Notes: generated by a model from the letters alone, not told the origin. A DNA stretch of 64,000 nt from Lachnospiraceae bacterium Zagget3 (GCA_001941025.1 MSHE01000015.1:62001-126000); one strand, 5' to 3'. Positions 51,733 to 60,462 are shown, numbered from the stretch's first letter. Translations and numbers: made by a program.

Positions 51733-53199
51733 ATGAACCGCTCGATCATACGATATATTCTGGGCTGGGTCATCTTCGTGGAAGGAGCGTTTATGCTGCT
51801 TCCGTGGATCATTGCGCTCATTTATCGGGAGCGGTGCGGCTACTGGTTTTTGCTCATCGGCCTCATCGCCTGTTTCGTGGGATTTTTGATCACGCGTTTT
51901 AAACCGAAGAGCACGATGTTTTCCATGCGCGAGGGGTGTATCGCCACGGCGCTCAGCTGGATCGTGATGAGTTTCATCGGCTGTCTTCCGTTTTTCCTGA
52001 GCGGTCAGATTCCGGGCTTTGTCAACGCGCTGTTTGAGACGGTGTCCGGATTTACCACTACCGGGGCGAGCGTTCTGTCGGACGTGGAGTCGCTCGCGCA
52101 CTGTATGCTGTTCTGGCGGTCGTTCACGCACTGGATCGGCGGTATGGGCGTACTGGTCCTTTTGCTGGCCGTGATCCGGATGGCCGGCGGCTCCAATATG
52201 AACCTGATGCGGGCGGAGAGCTCGGGGCCTTCCGTGGGAAAGCTGGTTCCGAAAGCCATGCGTTCCGCGCGGATCCTGTATCTTATCTACATCGTAATGA
52301 CACTGCTCATGGTCGTGTTCCTGGTCGCGGGGCATATGTCGGTGTTTGAGGCGTTTAACACCGCGTTCGCCACGGCCGGTACCGGCGGTTTTTCCATAAG
52401 AAACTCCAGCCTGACGGACTGCTCCGCCTACATCCAGTGGGTGGTCACCGCCTTTATGATCGCCTTTGGGGTCAGTTTTACCTTCTATTATCTTCTCCTG
52501 TTCAGAAAGTGGCGGCAGGCGGCGCGCATGGACGAAGTGAAGGTCTATCTGGGGATCATCGTGGCCTCGGTCGTCGTGGTCATGATCAATGTCTACAACG
52601 TGTCGCTGGCGTTCGGGGACAACCTTCGGACCGTCGCGTTCCAGGTGAGTTCGATCATGACGACGACCGGCTTCGCGACGACGGACTTCGACGCCTGGCC
52701 GGAGTTTTCGCGCCTGGTTCTTGTATTGCTCATGTTTATCGGTGCCTGCGCGGGCAGCACCGGCGGCGGGATCAAGGTGTCGCGTATTATCATCCTGGTG
52801 AAATCCATGGTTCGGGAATTCGGGTCCTACCTGTTCCCGAAGCGGGTCAAGACGATTAAAATGAACGGCAAGGTGGTGGAGCCGGAGGTCGTCCGCGGGG
52901 TGGCGGTTTTCCTGATCGCGTACATCGTCCTTTTTGTGGCCTCGATCATCTGTCTGTCGTTTGAAGACCACGACATGATCACGAACTTTTCGGCGGTACT
53001 CGCGTCCGTCAACAACATCGGACCCGGCCTGGGCATGGTCGGCCCGTCGCAGGGTTACGACTTCTTTACGGGCTTCAACAAGTTTGTGCTGATGTTTGAC
53101 ATGATCGCGGGCAGGCTCGAACTGTTCCCGCTGCTCATGCTTCTCTATCCGCCTACGTGGAAGGGCATCTTTAAGAGGACAAAGCGGCAGGAGGCATAG
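51733..53199 (+). CDS. trkH: Trk potassium uptake channel subunit TrkH
   Basis: 488-residue potassium-conducting membrane protein with four pore repeats. Filter-like segments are visible as FTTTGASVL, ATAGTGGFS, TTTGFATTD and NNIGPGLGM. SKT-family helices surround them. Short SD (GGCAGG) 8 bases before ATG 51733. Works with TrkA, which senses nucleotides and gates it. The pair supplies K+ for osmotic balance and pH homeostasis. Confidence 0.95.
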   Translation: MNRSIIRYILGWVIFVEGAFMLLPWIIALIYRERCGYWFLLIGLIACFVGFLITRFKPKSTMFSMREGCIATALSWIVMSFIGCLPFFLSGQIPGFVNALFETVSGFTTTGASVLSDVESLAHCMLFWRSFTHWIGGMGVLVLLLAVIRMAGGSNMNLMRAESSGPSVGKLVPKAMRSARILYLIYIVMTLLMVVFLVAGHMSVFEAFNTAFATAGTGGFSIRNSSLTDCSAYIQWVVTAFMIAFGVSFTFYYLLLFRKWRQAARMDEVKVYLGIIVASVVVVMINVYNVSLAFGDNLRTVAFQVSSIMTTTGFATTDFDAWPEFSRLVLVLLMFIGACAGSTGGGIKVSRIIILVKSMVREFGSYLFPKRVKTIKMNGKVVEPEVVRGVAVFLIAYIVLFVASIICLSFEDHDMITNFSAVLASVNNIGPGLGMVGPSQGYDFFTGFNKFVLMFDMIAGRLELFPLLMLLYPPTWKGIFKRTKRQEA

Positions 53200-53220
53200 C
53201 ACCGATTGCGAGGAACTCCC

Positions 53221-54051
53221 ATGGACGCACACAACAATCAGAAAAAAATCGCGGTGGTCAACGATCTGTCCGGGTTCGGACGCTGTTCTCTCGCCGTGGC
53301 CATGCCGATCATCTCGGCCATGAAGATCCAGTGCTGTCCCGTTCCGACGGCTATTTTATCCAATCATACCGGATTTGAGAGCTATTTTTTTGAGGACTAC
53401 ACCTCGCGGATGGAGTCCTATGTGGCCGAGTGGAAGACGCTGGGCCTGCGCTTTGACGGGATCTGCACCGGGTTTCTGGGTTCGAAGAAGCGGATCTCGC
53501 TCGTGGCGGATTTTTTAAAGGAGTTTACGGATCCGGGCACGATCGTTTTGATCGATCCGGTGATGGGGGATTATGGAAAACCATATCCCACATACACGCC
53601 GCAGATGTGCCGGGAGATGAAAAAACTCGTGCGGTACGCGGATATTCTGACGCCGAACCTGACGGAGGCCTGTATCCTGACAGACACGCCGTACAAAGAG
53701 AAGTGGCGCGTGGCCGAGATCACGGAAATGGCCGAAGCGCTCTCAGCGATGGGGCCGGAGAAGATCGCGGTGACCGGGATCCCGCAGGGGAGCTTTCTGG
53801 CGAACCTCTGTTACGAAAAAGGACAGCCGGTGAAGATGCGGCGCACGCATCAGATCGGGCCCTCCCGCTCCGGGACCGGGGACATCTTCGCGGCGATCCT
53901 CGCGGCGGACGCGGTGAACGGCGTGCCGTTTGAGGACTCCGTGCGGAAGGCATCGCTGTTTATCAAGCGCTGTATCATAAGCTCCATCGAAAAGGAAATC
54001 CCCCTTACAGATGGGGTATGCTTTGAAGAACACCTTTCAAGGTTAATATAG
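53221..54051 (+). CDS. pdxK: Pyridoxamine/pyridoxal kinase
   Basis: ATP-dependent kinase that salvages vitamin B6 vitamers to the 5'-phosphate, 276 residues from ATG 53221 (GAGGAA upstream). PfkB/ribokinase fold with VVNDLSGFGRCSLAVAMPI at the N-terminus, VLIDPVMGDYGKPYPTY, LTPNLTEACILTD and the catalytic RSGTGDIFAAIL near residue 222. PdxY/PdxK-like. It starts 21 bases after trkH and may be read from the same transcript, although it has no functional link with it. Confidence 0.92.
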   Translation: MDAHNNQKKIAVVNDLSGFGRCSLAVAMPIISAMKIQCCPVPTAILSNHTGFESYFFEDYTSRMESYVAEWKTLGLRFDGICTGFLGSKKRISLVADFLKEFTDPGTIVLIDPVMGDYGKPYPTYTPQMCREMKKLVRYADILTPNLTEACILTDTPYKEKWRVAEITEMAEALSAMGPEKIAVTGIPQGSFLANLCYEKGQPVKMRRTHQIGPSRSGTGDIFAAILAADAVNGVPFEDSVRKASLFIKRCIISSIEKEIPLTDGVCFEEHLSRLI

Positions 54052-54089
54052 GGGGCTGCGCAGCCCGCTAAGTTTAATGGAGAAATGAA

Positions 54090-54692
54090 ATGGAAATTCT
54101 CTACAAGGTCCACAATAATCTGTACGTGAATCTCACGAACAAGTGTCCGTGCGCCTGCACGTTCTGCCTGCGGCAAAATACCGACCGGGTCGGGGAGTCG
54201 GACAGCCTGTGGCTGGAGCGGGAGCCGACCGCGGAGGAAGTAATCGCGGCGTTTGCGGAGCAGGACATGCGCGCGTATGACGAGGTCGTGTTCTGCGGGT
54301 TCGGGGAGCCGACGGAGGCGCTGCCGGTTCTGCTGCCGGTCGCGGACTACGTGAAAGAGACCTATGCGATGCCCGTGCGCTTAAACACAAACGGGCTCGG
54401 CAATCTCATCTGGGAGCGCGACATCACGCCGGAGTTCGAGGGACGGATCGACACGGTCTCCATCAGCCTGAACACACCGGACCCCGCGCGCTATCTGGAA
54501 CTGACGCGCAGCCGGTTCGGCGAGGGCTCGTTTGAGGCCGTGCTGGACTTCGCAGAGCGCTGCGCGCGCCACGTCGGGAAGGTCGTGATGACCACGGTAG
54601 AGACCACGATCACGCGCGAGGAGGAGGAGGCATGCCGGCAGATCTGCGCGGAGCGCGGCATCCACTATCGGATCCGTACCTTTGAGGGGTGA
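54090..54692 (+). CDS. Radical SAM protein, TatD-associated type
   Basis: 200 residues. The iron-sulfur motif CPCACTFC (CX3CX2C) is at about 19-26, then CGFGEPTEALPVL (SAM-binding glycine block), RLNTNGLGNLIW and SISLNTPD. This matches the small radical SAM family often encoded next to tatD-type DNases; no tatD is present in this window. The reaction is unknown. A GC palindrome (54053-54066) and GGAG lie just upstream of ATG 54090. Ends at a clear terminator. Confidence 0.85.
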   Translation: MEILYKVHNNLYVNLTNKCPCACTFCLRQNTDRVGESDSLWLEREPTAEEVIAAFAEQDMRAYDEVVFCGFGEPTEALPVLLPVADYVKETYAMPVRLNTNGLGNLIWERDITPEFEGRIDTVSISLNTPDPARYLELTRSRFGEGSFEAVLDFAERCARHVGKVVMTTVETTITREEEEACRQICAERGIHYRIRTFEG

Positions 54693-54719
54693 GCGGGAGA
54701 TCCGGGGTGATATTTTGTA

Positions 54720-54746
54720 AGGAAGGCTTAAACGGCCTTCTTTTTT
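54720..54746 (+). terminator. Terminator after the radical SAM gene
   Basis: GAAGGC / GCCTTC stem (54722-54727 with 54735-54740) with loop TTAAACG, extended by flanking A-T pairs and followed by a run of six T. Confidence 0.8.
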
Positions 54747-54778
54747 CTTGCTTTTTCCTGAACTTCCCAAGTAAGGGG

Positions 54779-54807
54779 TTGACAACTCTAGTTAGTCGTG
54801 GTAAACT
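54779..54807 (+). promoter_or_regulatory. Promoter of the feo operon
   Basis: Consensus TTGACA (54779-54784), 17-base spacer containing CTAGTTAGT, TAAACT (54802-54807). Confidence 0.75.
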
Positions 54808-54820
54808 GCGCATGGATTCA

Positions 54821-54836
54821 GTTAGGGAGCGCTAAC
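54821..54836. promoter_or_regulatory. Candidate DtxR-family iron operator
   Basis: GTTAG-GGAGCG-CTAAC, an inverted repeat with 5-base arms placed just after the predicted transcription start. GTTAG/CTAAC arms are typical of DtxR/IdeR/MntR-type sites. A second half-site (CTAGTTAG) lies in the promoter spacer. Confidence 0.5.
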
Positions 54837-54892
54837 AAGCGATGGCTCTTTTTACATGGAATTATTTTTTTCTAACCCACACGGAGGTACTC

Positions 54893-55105
54893 ATGATGCC
54901 GTTATCCATGGCCCGAACGGGAGAAATCGTAGTAATCAAAAAGATCACGGGAAAAGATGATGTAAGGCAGCATCTGGCAGAGATGGGGCTGGTCATCGAA
55001 GAGCCGGTCAAGATCGTGAACGAGATGGGTGGCAACCTGATCGTGCAGGTGAAGGAAAGCCGCGTGGCGCTGGACAAGACCATGGCCAACCGGATTATGA
55101 TCTGA
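54893..55105 (+). CDS. feoA: FeoA family protein (first copy)
   Basis: 70-residue SH3-like cytoplasmic protein from ATG 54893 (SD CGGAGG, 5 bases). Typical FeoA features: RTGEIVVIKKITGKDDVRQHLAEMGL and IVQVKESRVALDKTMANRIMI. It helps FeoB take up Fe(II). First gene of the feo operon, right after the DtxR-like operator. A 210-base structured gap separates it from the second FeoA gene. Confidence 0.9.
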   Translation: MMPLSMARTGEIVVIKKITGKDDVRQHLAEMGLVIEEPVKIVNEMGGNLIVQVKESRVALDKTMANRIMI

Positions 55106-55300
55106 ACGCATAAGCGACGAGCGTGGCCGATGATGTAACACACAGCGGCTGCTTGCAGACGGATGTGTGTTACAGAAGAGGCCGATGTGAGTGCAACGAA
55201 CATCGACACATTGAACACTTGGCGAGGCTTGCCGAGCTTAGTGTGAAAGCGCACAGGCAGTGGGGAACGTAGTTCCCGAGATGAACGCTCGGCGCATAGT
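55106..55300 (+). other. Multi-hairpin intercistronic element in the feo operon
   Basis: Stems in series: GTAACACACA / TGTGTGTTAC (55135-55144 with 55164-55173, enclosing CTGC-TT-GCAG), CGATGT / ACATCG (55183-55188 with 55200-55205), ACACT / AGTGT (55215-55219 with 55240-55244) and GGGAAC-GTA-GTTCCC (55263-55277). GACGAGCGT at the left end partly pairs with ACGCTCGGC at the right. No ORF. Confidence 0.6.
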
Positions 55301-55316
55301 AAAGGAAGGAATCTTT

Positions 55317-55538
55317 ATGAAGACACTGAGAGATGTACAGGTGAACGAGACAGCGGTGATCAAGCGCCTCCACGGCGAGGGGCCGACAAAGCGCCGGATC
55401 ATGGACATGGGCTTAACGAAAGGCGTGGAGGTCCTGGTCCGAAAGGTAGCGCCGCTGGGTGACCCGATCGAGTTGAACGTGCGCGGCTACGAACTGAGCA
55501 TCCGCAAGGCGGACGCCGAGATGATCGAAGTGGAATAG
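55317..55538 (+). CDS. feoA: FeoA family protein (second copy)
   Basis: 73 residues from ATG 55317 (SD AAGGAAGGA). SH3-like FeoA: LRDVQVNETAVIKRLHGEGPTKRRIMDMGLTKGVEVLVRKVAPLGDP and the conserved NVRGYELSIRKADAEMI. Closer to the common FeoA than the first copy. It lies 31 bases before feoB, so these two are the tighter pair. Two FeoA proteins per feoB are common in Clostridia. Confidence 0.93.
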   Translation: MKTLRDVQVNETAVIKRLHGEGPTKRRIMDMGLTKGVEVLVRKVAPLGDPIELNVRGYELSIRKADAEMIEVE

Positions 55539-55569
55539 GAAAAGACAAAAGAGTGAGAGGAAATAAGTT

Positions 55570-57723
55570 ATGAGCATTACAATCGCACTCGCGGGAAATC
55601 CGAACAGCGGAAAGACAACCCTGTTCAATCAGCTGACCGGAAGCTCCCAGTACGTGGGAAACTGGCCCGGTGTTACCGTTGAGAAAAAAGAAGGAAAATT
55701 AAAAGGACACGGGGGCGAGGTCATCATTCAGGACCTGCCCGGGATTTATTCCCTGTCCCCCTATACCATGGAAGAGGTCGTATCCAGAAACTACCTGGTG
55801 AACGAGCGCCCGGATGCCATCTTAAATATCGTGGACGGCACCAACTTTGAGCGCAACCTGTACCTGACGACGCAGCTGATGGAGCTGGACATTCCCGTGG
55901 TCATCGCGGTCAACATGATCGATGTCGTCCGCAAGAACGGCGACAGGATCGACGTGGAAAAGATCGCGCAGGAGATGCACTGCGCGGTGATCGAGATCAG
56001 CGCCCTGCGGGGTGAGGGCGGTTTCGACGCGGCGGAGGAGGCGGTCCGGGAAGCGCAGGAGCGCAAGCCCCAGGAGCCGCTGCATATATTTAACGGCAGC
56101 GTGGAGCACGCGCTGGCACACATCGAGGAATCCATTCAGGATAAGGTCTCGGAAGAGAACCTCCGCTGGTACGCGATCAAACTGTTTGAGCGTGACAGCA
56201 AAGTGATCGAACAGCTCGCTCTGCCGCAGGATCTGATGGATCACATCGAGCAGCACATCAAGGACTGCGAGGACGAGATGGATGATGACGCCGAGAGCAT
56301 CATCACAAATCAGAGATATACCTACATCAGCAAGCTCTGTGAGAGTACGGTGCAACGAAACGCCGATCTGCATGACATGACGGTCTCCGACCGGATCGAC
56401 CGCGTGGTGACGAACCGGATCGCGAGCCTGCCGATCTTTGCGGGCGTCATGTTCTGCGTGTTCTGGGTGGCCATGGGACCGCTCGGAAGCTTCCTGGTCG
56501 ACTGGGTCAACGATGTGCTCTTCGGCGAGTGGATCATCGGCGCCGTACAGGGCGGCATGGACGCGGTCGGGGCCGCGCCGTGGCTCACCGGTCTGGTCAA
56601 TGACGGCATCCTGGCCGGTGTCGGAGCCGTGATCGGCTTCCTGCCGCAGATGATCCTCCTGTTCTTTATGCTGTCCATTTTGGAAAATATCGGATACATG
56701 GCGCGTGTCGCCTTCGTGCTGGATCGGATCTTCCGTCGGTTCGGATTATCCGGAAAGTCGTTTATCCCGATGCTGATCGGCGCCGGCTGCGGCGTACCCG
56801 GCATCATGGCTTCCCGTACGATTGAGAGCGAGAACGACCGCCGCATGACGGTCATGACGACCACGTTTATTCCGTGCAGCGCCAAGATGCCGATCATCGC
56901 GCTCATCGCGGGCGCGCTGTTCTCTTCGCATAACGCGCTGATCTCGGTATCCGCGTACTTTGTCGGGATCGCGGCCATCGTGATCTCCGGCATCATGTTA
57001 AAAAAGACAAAGCCGTTCGCAGGCGAGCCGACTCCGTTTGTCATGGAGCTTCCGGCTTATCATATCCCGACGGTTGGCGCGATCCTGCGTCCCACCTGGG
57101 AGCGGGCGTGGACCTTTATCAAACGCGCCGGGACGATCATTCTGGCAGCGACCGTTCTCATCTGGTTCCTGCAGGGATTCGGTATGACGGGTGCCGGCTT
57201 TGGCATGGTGGAAGACGCGGACGACTCCATTCTGGCGGCGATCGGAAACGCGATCTGTATCATCTTCCGACCGGCTGGTTTCGGCAACTGGCGCGCAACC
57301 GTTGCTACCATAACGGGCCTCATCGCGAAAGAAAATGTTGTCGGAACGTTCGGGATTTTGTACGGCGGCTTCGAAGAAGTCGCGGAAGACGGGGTGGAAG
57401 TGTGGAACGCCGTGCGGGCGGCCTACACGCCGCTGGCCGGGTATTCCTTCCTGATCTTTAACCTGCTGTGCGCGCCGTGCTTCGCGTCTATGGGCGCGAT
57501 CCGCAGGGAGATGAACAACACGCGTTGGTTCTGGGCCGCGATCGGATACCAGTGCCTGTTTGCCTATGCGATCGCAGTCATCGTCTATCAGGTGGGCTGC
57601 GCGACTTCGGGCGAACTGCATCCGGTCGGATTTATCATCGCGCTGTGCATGATGGCGTTCATCGTTTACATGCTGTTCCGCCGAAACCCGTACGCGAAAA
57701 AGCCGGAACAAGTAATGGCGTAA
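55570..57723 (+). CDS. feoB: Ferrous iron transporter FeoB
   Basis: 717-residue Fe(II) uptake protein. N-terminal G domain with G1 GNPNSGKTT (9-17), G2 region VGNWPGVTVE, G3 DLPGIYSL and G4 NMID, then a helical spacer. The membrane domain contains the two Gate motifs, including GCGVPGIMASRTIE. Near the C-terminus is a Cys-containing LLCAPCFASMGAI, a conserved FeoB segment. SD AGAGGAAA before ATG 55570. Full length. The main iron-uptake route of an anaerobe, with FeoA subunits upstream and a Cys-rich peptide downstream. Confidence 0.97.
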   Translation: MSITIALAGNPNSGKTTLFNQLTGSSQYVGNWPGVTVEKKEGKLKGHGGEVIIQDLPGIYSLSPYTMEEVVSRNYLVNERPDAILNIVDGTNFERNLYLTTQLMELDIPVVIAVNMIDVVRKNGDRIDVEKIAQEMHCAVIEISALRGEGGFDAAEEAVREAQERKPQEPLHIFNGSVEHALAHIEESIQDKVSEENLRWYAIKLFERDSKVIEQLALPQDLMDHIEQHIKDCEDEMDDDAESIITNQRYTYISKLCESTVQRNADLHDMTVSDRIDRVVTNRIASLPIFAGVMFCVFWVAMGPLGSFLVDWVNDVLFGEWIIGAVQGGMDAVGAAPWLTGLVNDGILAGVGAVIGFLPQMILLFFMLSILENIGYMARVAFVLDRIFRRFGLSGKSFIPMLIGAGCGVPGIMASRTIESENDRRMTVMTTTFIPCSAKMPIIALIAGALFSSHNALISVSAYFVGIAAIVISGIMLKKTKPFAGEPTPFVMELPAYHIPTVGAILRPTWERAWTFIKRAGTIILAATVLIWFLQGFGMTGAGFGMVEDADDSILAAIGNAICIIFRPAGFGNWRATVATITGLIAKENVVGTFGILYGGFEEVAEDGVEVWNAVRAAYTPLAGYSFLIFNLLCAPCFASMGAIRREMNNTRWFWAAIGYQCLFAYAIAVIVYQVGCATSGELHPVGFIIALCMMAFIVYMLFRRNPYAKKPEQVMA

Positions 57724-57801
57724 TGACGAGTGCAACCCATTCGTTTTGCGATACCTACCTCCAAGTAACTTTACAAATCTTCGCTAAAGCAGGAGATAGC
57801 C

Positions 57802-58041
57802 ATGGCTACAGTTATCATTGCAATCATTGTATTTGCCCTCGTCGGGCTGGCTGTGTGGTACACTATTCGATCGCAAGTCCGACATACAGGCAGTTGCAGC
57901 TGCGGTGGTAGCTGTAGCGGTTGCTCCGCTTGCAAAGAGTCGGACAGCTGCTCCTCCTGTGACAGCTGTTCTTCTCATTCTAACGATACTCGGGCGACCA
58001 AAAGAGAGTCTGCGCCGAGACACGTTTCTTCCCGACGATAA
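57802..58041 (+). CDS. FeoB-associated Cys-rich membrane protein
   Basis: 79 residues from ATG 57802 (SD CAGGAGAT). One N-terminal transmembrane helix (VIIAIIVFALVGLAVWYTI), then a Cys/Ser/Gly-rich tail with eight cysteines (SCSCGGSCSGCSACKES, then SCSSCDSC). This is the small protein family regularly found after feoB in Firmicutes and thought to assist iron handling. It is longer than most members, because its last about 20 residues (SNDTRATKRESAPRHVSSRR) run across the 3' end of the convergent ppk gene, a 62-base overlap. Confidence 0.85.
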   Translation: MATVIIAIIVFALVGLAVWYTIRSQVRHTGSCSCGGSCSGCSACKESDSCSSCDSCSSHSNDTRATKRESAPRHVSSRR

Positions 58042-60325
58042 CATGCACGTACCGGCCGTCTGCCAGCTGCATACGCGCCTTCACGTTATCTTTCCAAAGA
58101 GTATCAAAAATACGCAGCAGGGACGCCCGGATCTCCGGGTCGAATACCGGCGCCGCCACCTCCACGCGGTGGGGTGTATTGCGTGTCATAAAGTCTGCGG
58201 AGGAGATAAATATCTCCGGATCTTCTTTCCCGAAAATGTAAAACCGGGAGTGCTCGAGAAACTGTCCGACGATGCTGTGGATCTCAATGTTTTCCGTAAG
58301 GCCGGGCACACCGGCGATCAGGCAGCAGGCCCCGCGGACGATGAGCTCGACCCGCACGCCGGCCACCGAAGCCTCGATCAGCTTGTCGATGAGCGGCTTG
58401 TCGGTCAGGGAGTTCATCTTAAAGCCGAGATAAGCATCCTTTCCCTCCCACGCCCGCGCGATCTGCGCGTCGATCTTTGCCTGGATCGGTTGGGAAAAGC
58501 ACTGCGGCGCGACGAGCAGTTCGCGCGCTTCGGTCACCACTTCGCCGAGATACAGCTTTGTAAAGACATCGTTCACCTCCCGGCCGAGCTCCTGATCGGC
58601 GGTCAGCAGGGAGAAGTCGGTATAGGTGAGGGCGGTCTCCTCGTTGTAATTGCCCGTTCCGATCTGTGTATAGTAAAAGATATGTCCCTCGTCGCCGCGC
58701 GTTGTGACGAGACAGATCTTCGAGTGCACTTTCAGGTTGTCCAGACCATAGAGGATCCGGCAGCCGGCCTCCTCTAAGCGCCGGGACCAGTCGATGTTGT
58801 TCTCCTCGTCAAAACGGGCCCGGAGTTCCACGAGGACGTCCACTTCTTTGCCGTTTTCCGCCGCGCAGATCAATGCCTCCACCACTTTGCTGTGCGGGGC
58901 CATGCGATAGAGCGTCACCTTTACCGAGATCACCTCCGGATCTTCTGCGGCCTCCATCAACATTCGCAGGAACGGCTCCATGCTGTCATAGGGGAAAAAC
59001 AGGAGCCGGTCCTTCTCGCGGATCTGCGGCAGCATCCCCTTCTCCGGATCGATACCCAAGGGCATCTGCGGCGTGACCCGGTCAAAAAACAGCTCCTTTC
59101 TGCCGCGCAGCAGGTCCCGGATCTCGTCGAAAAACGACAGGTCCAGCGGAGAGTTGCAGTGGAACACATAGCGCTTTTTAATCTTCAGATTCTCACACAG
59201 GCGGGCGAGCACGTCATCGTCCAGTTCGCCCAGATATTCCAGTTTGATGGGGCTCAGCCGCCGCCGGCGGTTGACCAGCTGCTCCATGATCTTGCGGAAG
59301 TCCGCGTCGTCATCATACATATCCTCATCCGGATCGATGTCCGCGTTGCGCAGCATGCGGATGAGTGACTTGCTTTTGACCTCGTACTGATCAAAGACCC
59401 GTTCCGCGTACTGCAGGATCAGATCCTCGAGGAGCACATAGCGGTTCTTGTGGTGCGGAATGCGGACGAGGCGCGGGCACACATCCGGGTTGCACGGGAT
59501 GATGCCGATCCGCTCTTTATCGTTTCGCGAAAGCACGGCAAACGCGTAGATGTCGCGGTTGTTTAAAAACGGGAACGGCTGCTTGCGCCCCACGATCTGC
59601 GGCGAGAGCAGGGGCCGCACCGCGTTCTCGAAGTACACTTCCAAAAACGCGACGTCCTGCTCGTCCATCTCGTCAAATTCGAGGATCTCCACATCGTAGG
59701 ACAGCAACCCTTCCTTCAGATCGTCATACGCGGCGTCCCTCCGCTGGGTGAGAAGGCGGGTCTGCTGGCAGATGGCCCGGATCTGTTCCCGGCAGGTCAT
59801 ATTCGTCTTGTTGTCGCGGATCTCCTCGGAGACCAGCCTTTGGTCATGGAGCGAGCCGACCCGGACACGGAAAAACTCGTCCAGATTGGTCTGAAAGATG
59901 GAAGCAAAAGACAGGCGCTCGCAGAAGGGATTGCCTGCGTCCTCCGCCTCCTCCAGCACGCGTGTGTTGAATTTCAGCCATGACAGTTCGCGGTTGTCGT
60001 AACAGGAGTACAGCTGCTCCTTGATCTTCTCGGCGGACGACTTCTTCTTTTTTTTCTTCTTTTTTCCCTTGTCGGAGGAATCCTTTTTGCCGTCTTTTTT
60101 CTTGTCTTTTTTCTTCTTGTCGGCATTCTCTTTTTCGATCGCTTCCTCGACCTCTTCCGGCAGGATAAACTCCCCCGCGTCCTCGGAAGTCGAGAGGTCC
60201 TCCGTGGCTTCGTCCTGCGTCAGGAAGGCCTCCCCGCTGTCGCCGGAATAGCCCCCGGCAGGATCGTCCGCCGCGTCGGACCGGCGAAACAGTTTTTGAA
60301 AAAAGGATTTTATTCTCTTTCCCAT
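57980..60325 (-). CDS. ppk1: Polyphosphate kinase 1 with Lys/acidic/Ser N-terminal tail
   Basis: Membrane-peripheral kinase polymerising inorganic polyphosphate from ATP. 781 residues against about 690 in typical Ppk1. The conserved enzyme begins at NRELSWLKFNTRVLEEA (residue 111). The catalytic His is in VHSKICLV, with IGTGNYNEETALTYTDFSLLTAD after it and the second phospholipase-D-like domain near the C-terminus. The extra 110 residues are acidic and Ser-rich (about 28-69), then 20 Lys in about 36 residues, including eight in a row. ATG 60325 has SD AAGGGAGA. Divergent from the tRNA-Gly promoter. Confidence 0.95.
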   Translation of the reverse strand: MGKRIKSFFQKLFRRSDAADDPAGGYSGDSGEAFLTQDEATEDLSTSEDAGEFILPEEVEEAIEKENADKKKKDKKKDGKKDSSDKGKKKKKKKKSSAEKIKEQLYSCYDNRELSWLKFNTRVLEEAEDAGNPFCERLSFASIFQTNLDEFFRVRVGSLHDQRLVSEEIRDNKTNMTCREQIRAICQQTRLLTQRRDAAYDDLKEGLLSYDVEILEFDEMDEQDVAFLEVYFENAVRPLLSPQIVGRKQPFPFLNNRDIYAFAVLSRNDKERIGIIPCNPDVCPRLVRIPHHKNRYVLLEDLILQYAERVFDQYEVKSKSLIRMLRNADIDPDEDMYDDDADFRKIMEQLVNRRRRLSPIKLEYLGELDDDVLARLCENLKIKKRYVFHCNSPLDLSFFDEIRDLLRGRKELFFDRVTPQMPLGIDPEKGMLPQIREKDRLLFFPYDSMEPFLRMLMEAAEDPEVISVKVTLYRMAPHSKVVEALICAAENGKEVDVLVELRARFDEENNIDWSRRLEEAGCRILYGLDNLKVHSKICLVTTRGDEGHIFYYTQIGTGNYNEETALTYTDFSLLTADQELGREVNDVFTKLYLGEVVTEARELLVAPQCFSQPIQAKIDAQIARAWEGKDAYLGFKMNSLTDKPLIDKLIEASVAGVRVELIVRGACCLIAGVPGLTENIEIHSIVGQFLEHSRFYIFGKEDPEIFISSADFMTRNTPHRVEVAAPVFDPEIRASLLRIFDTLWKDNVKARMQLADGRYVHVIVGKKRVSAQTLFWSPEYR

Positions 60326-60340
60326 GAGGATTCTCCCTTC

Positions 60341-60369
60341 TTGACACGTCTATACAAATGGGATAGAAT
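60341..60369 (+). promoter_or_regulatory. Promoter of tRNA-Gly
   Basis: Consensus TTGACA (60341-60346), 17-base spacer, TAGAAT (60364-60369); the tRNA starts 12 bases later. It overlaps the upstream region of ppk1 on the other strand. Confidence 0.8.
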
Positions 60370-60380
60370 TTATCTCGCAA

Positions 60381-60451
60381 GCGGCTGTAGTTTAGTGGCA
60401 AAACTCCAGCTTCCCAAGCTGGTAATGTGGGTTCGATTCCCATCAGCCGCT
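60381..60451 (+). tRNA. tRNA-Gly (anticodon CCC)
   Basis: Acceptor GCGGCTG / CAGCCGC, anticodon arm CCAGC-TTCCCAA-GCTGG giving CCC, T-arm GTGGG-TTCGATT-CCCAT, discriminator T. CCA is not encoded. Followed by a terminator. Confidence 0.95.
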
Positions 60452-60462
60452 TTCCGTTGCGG

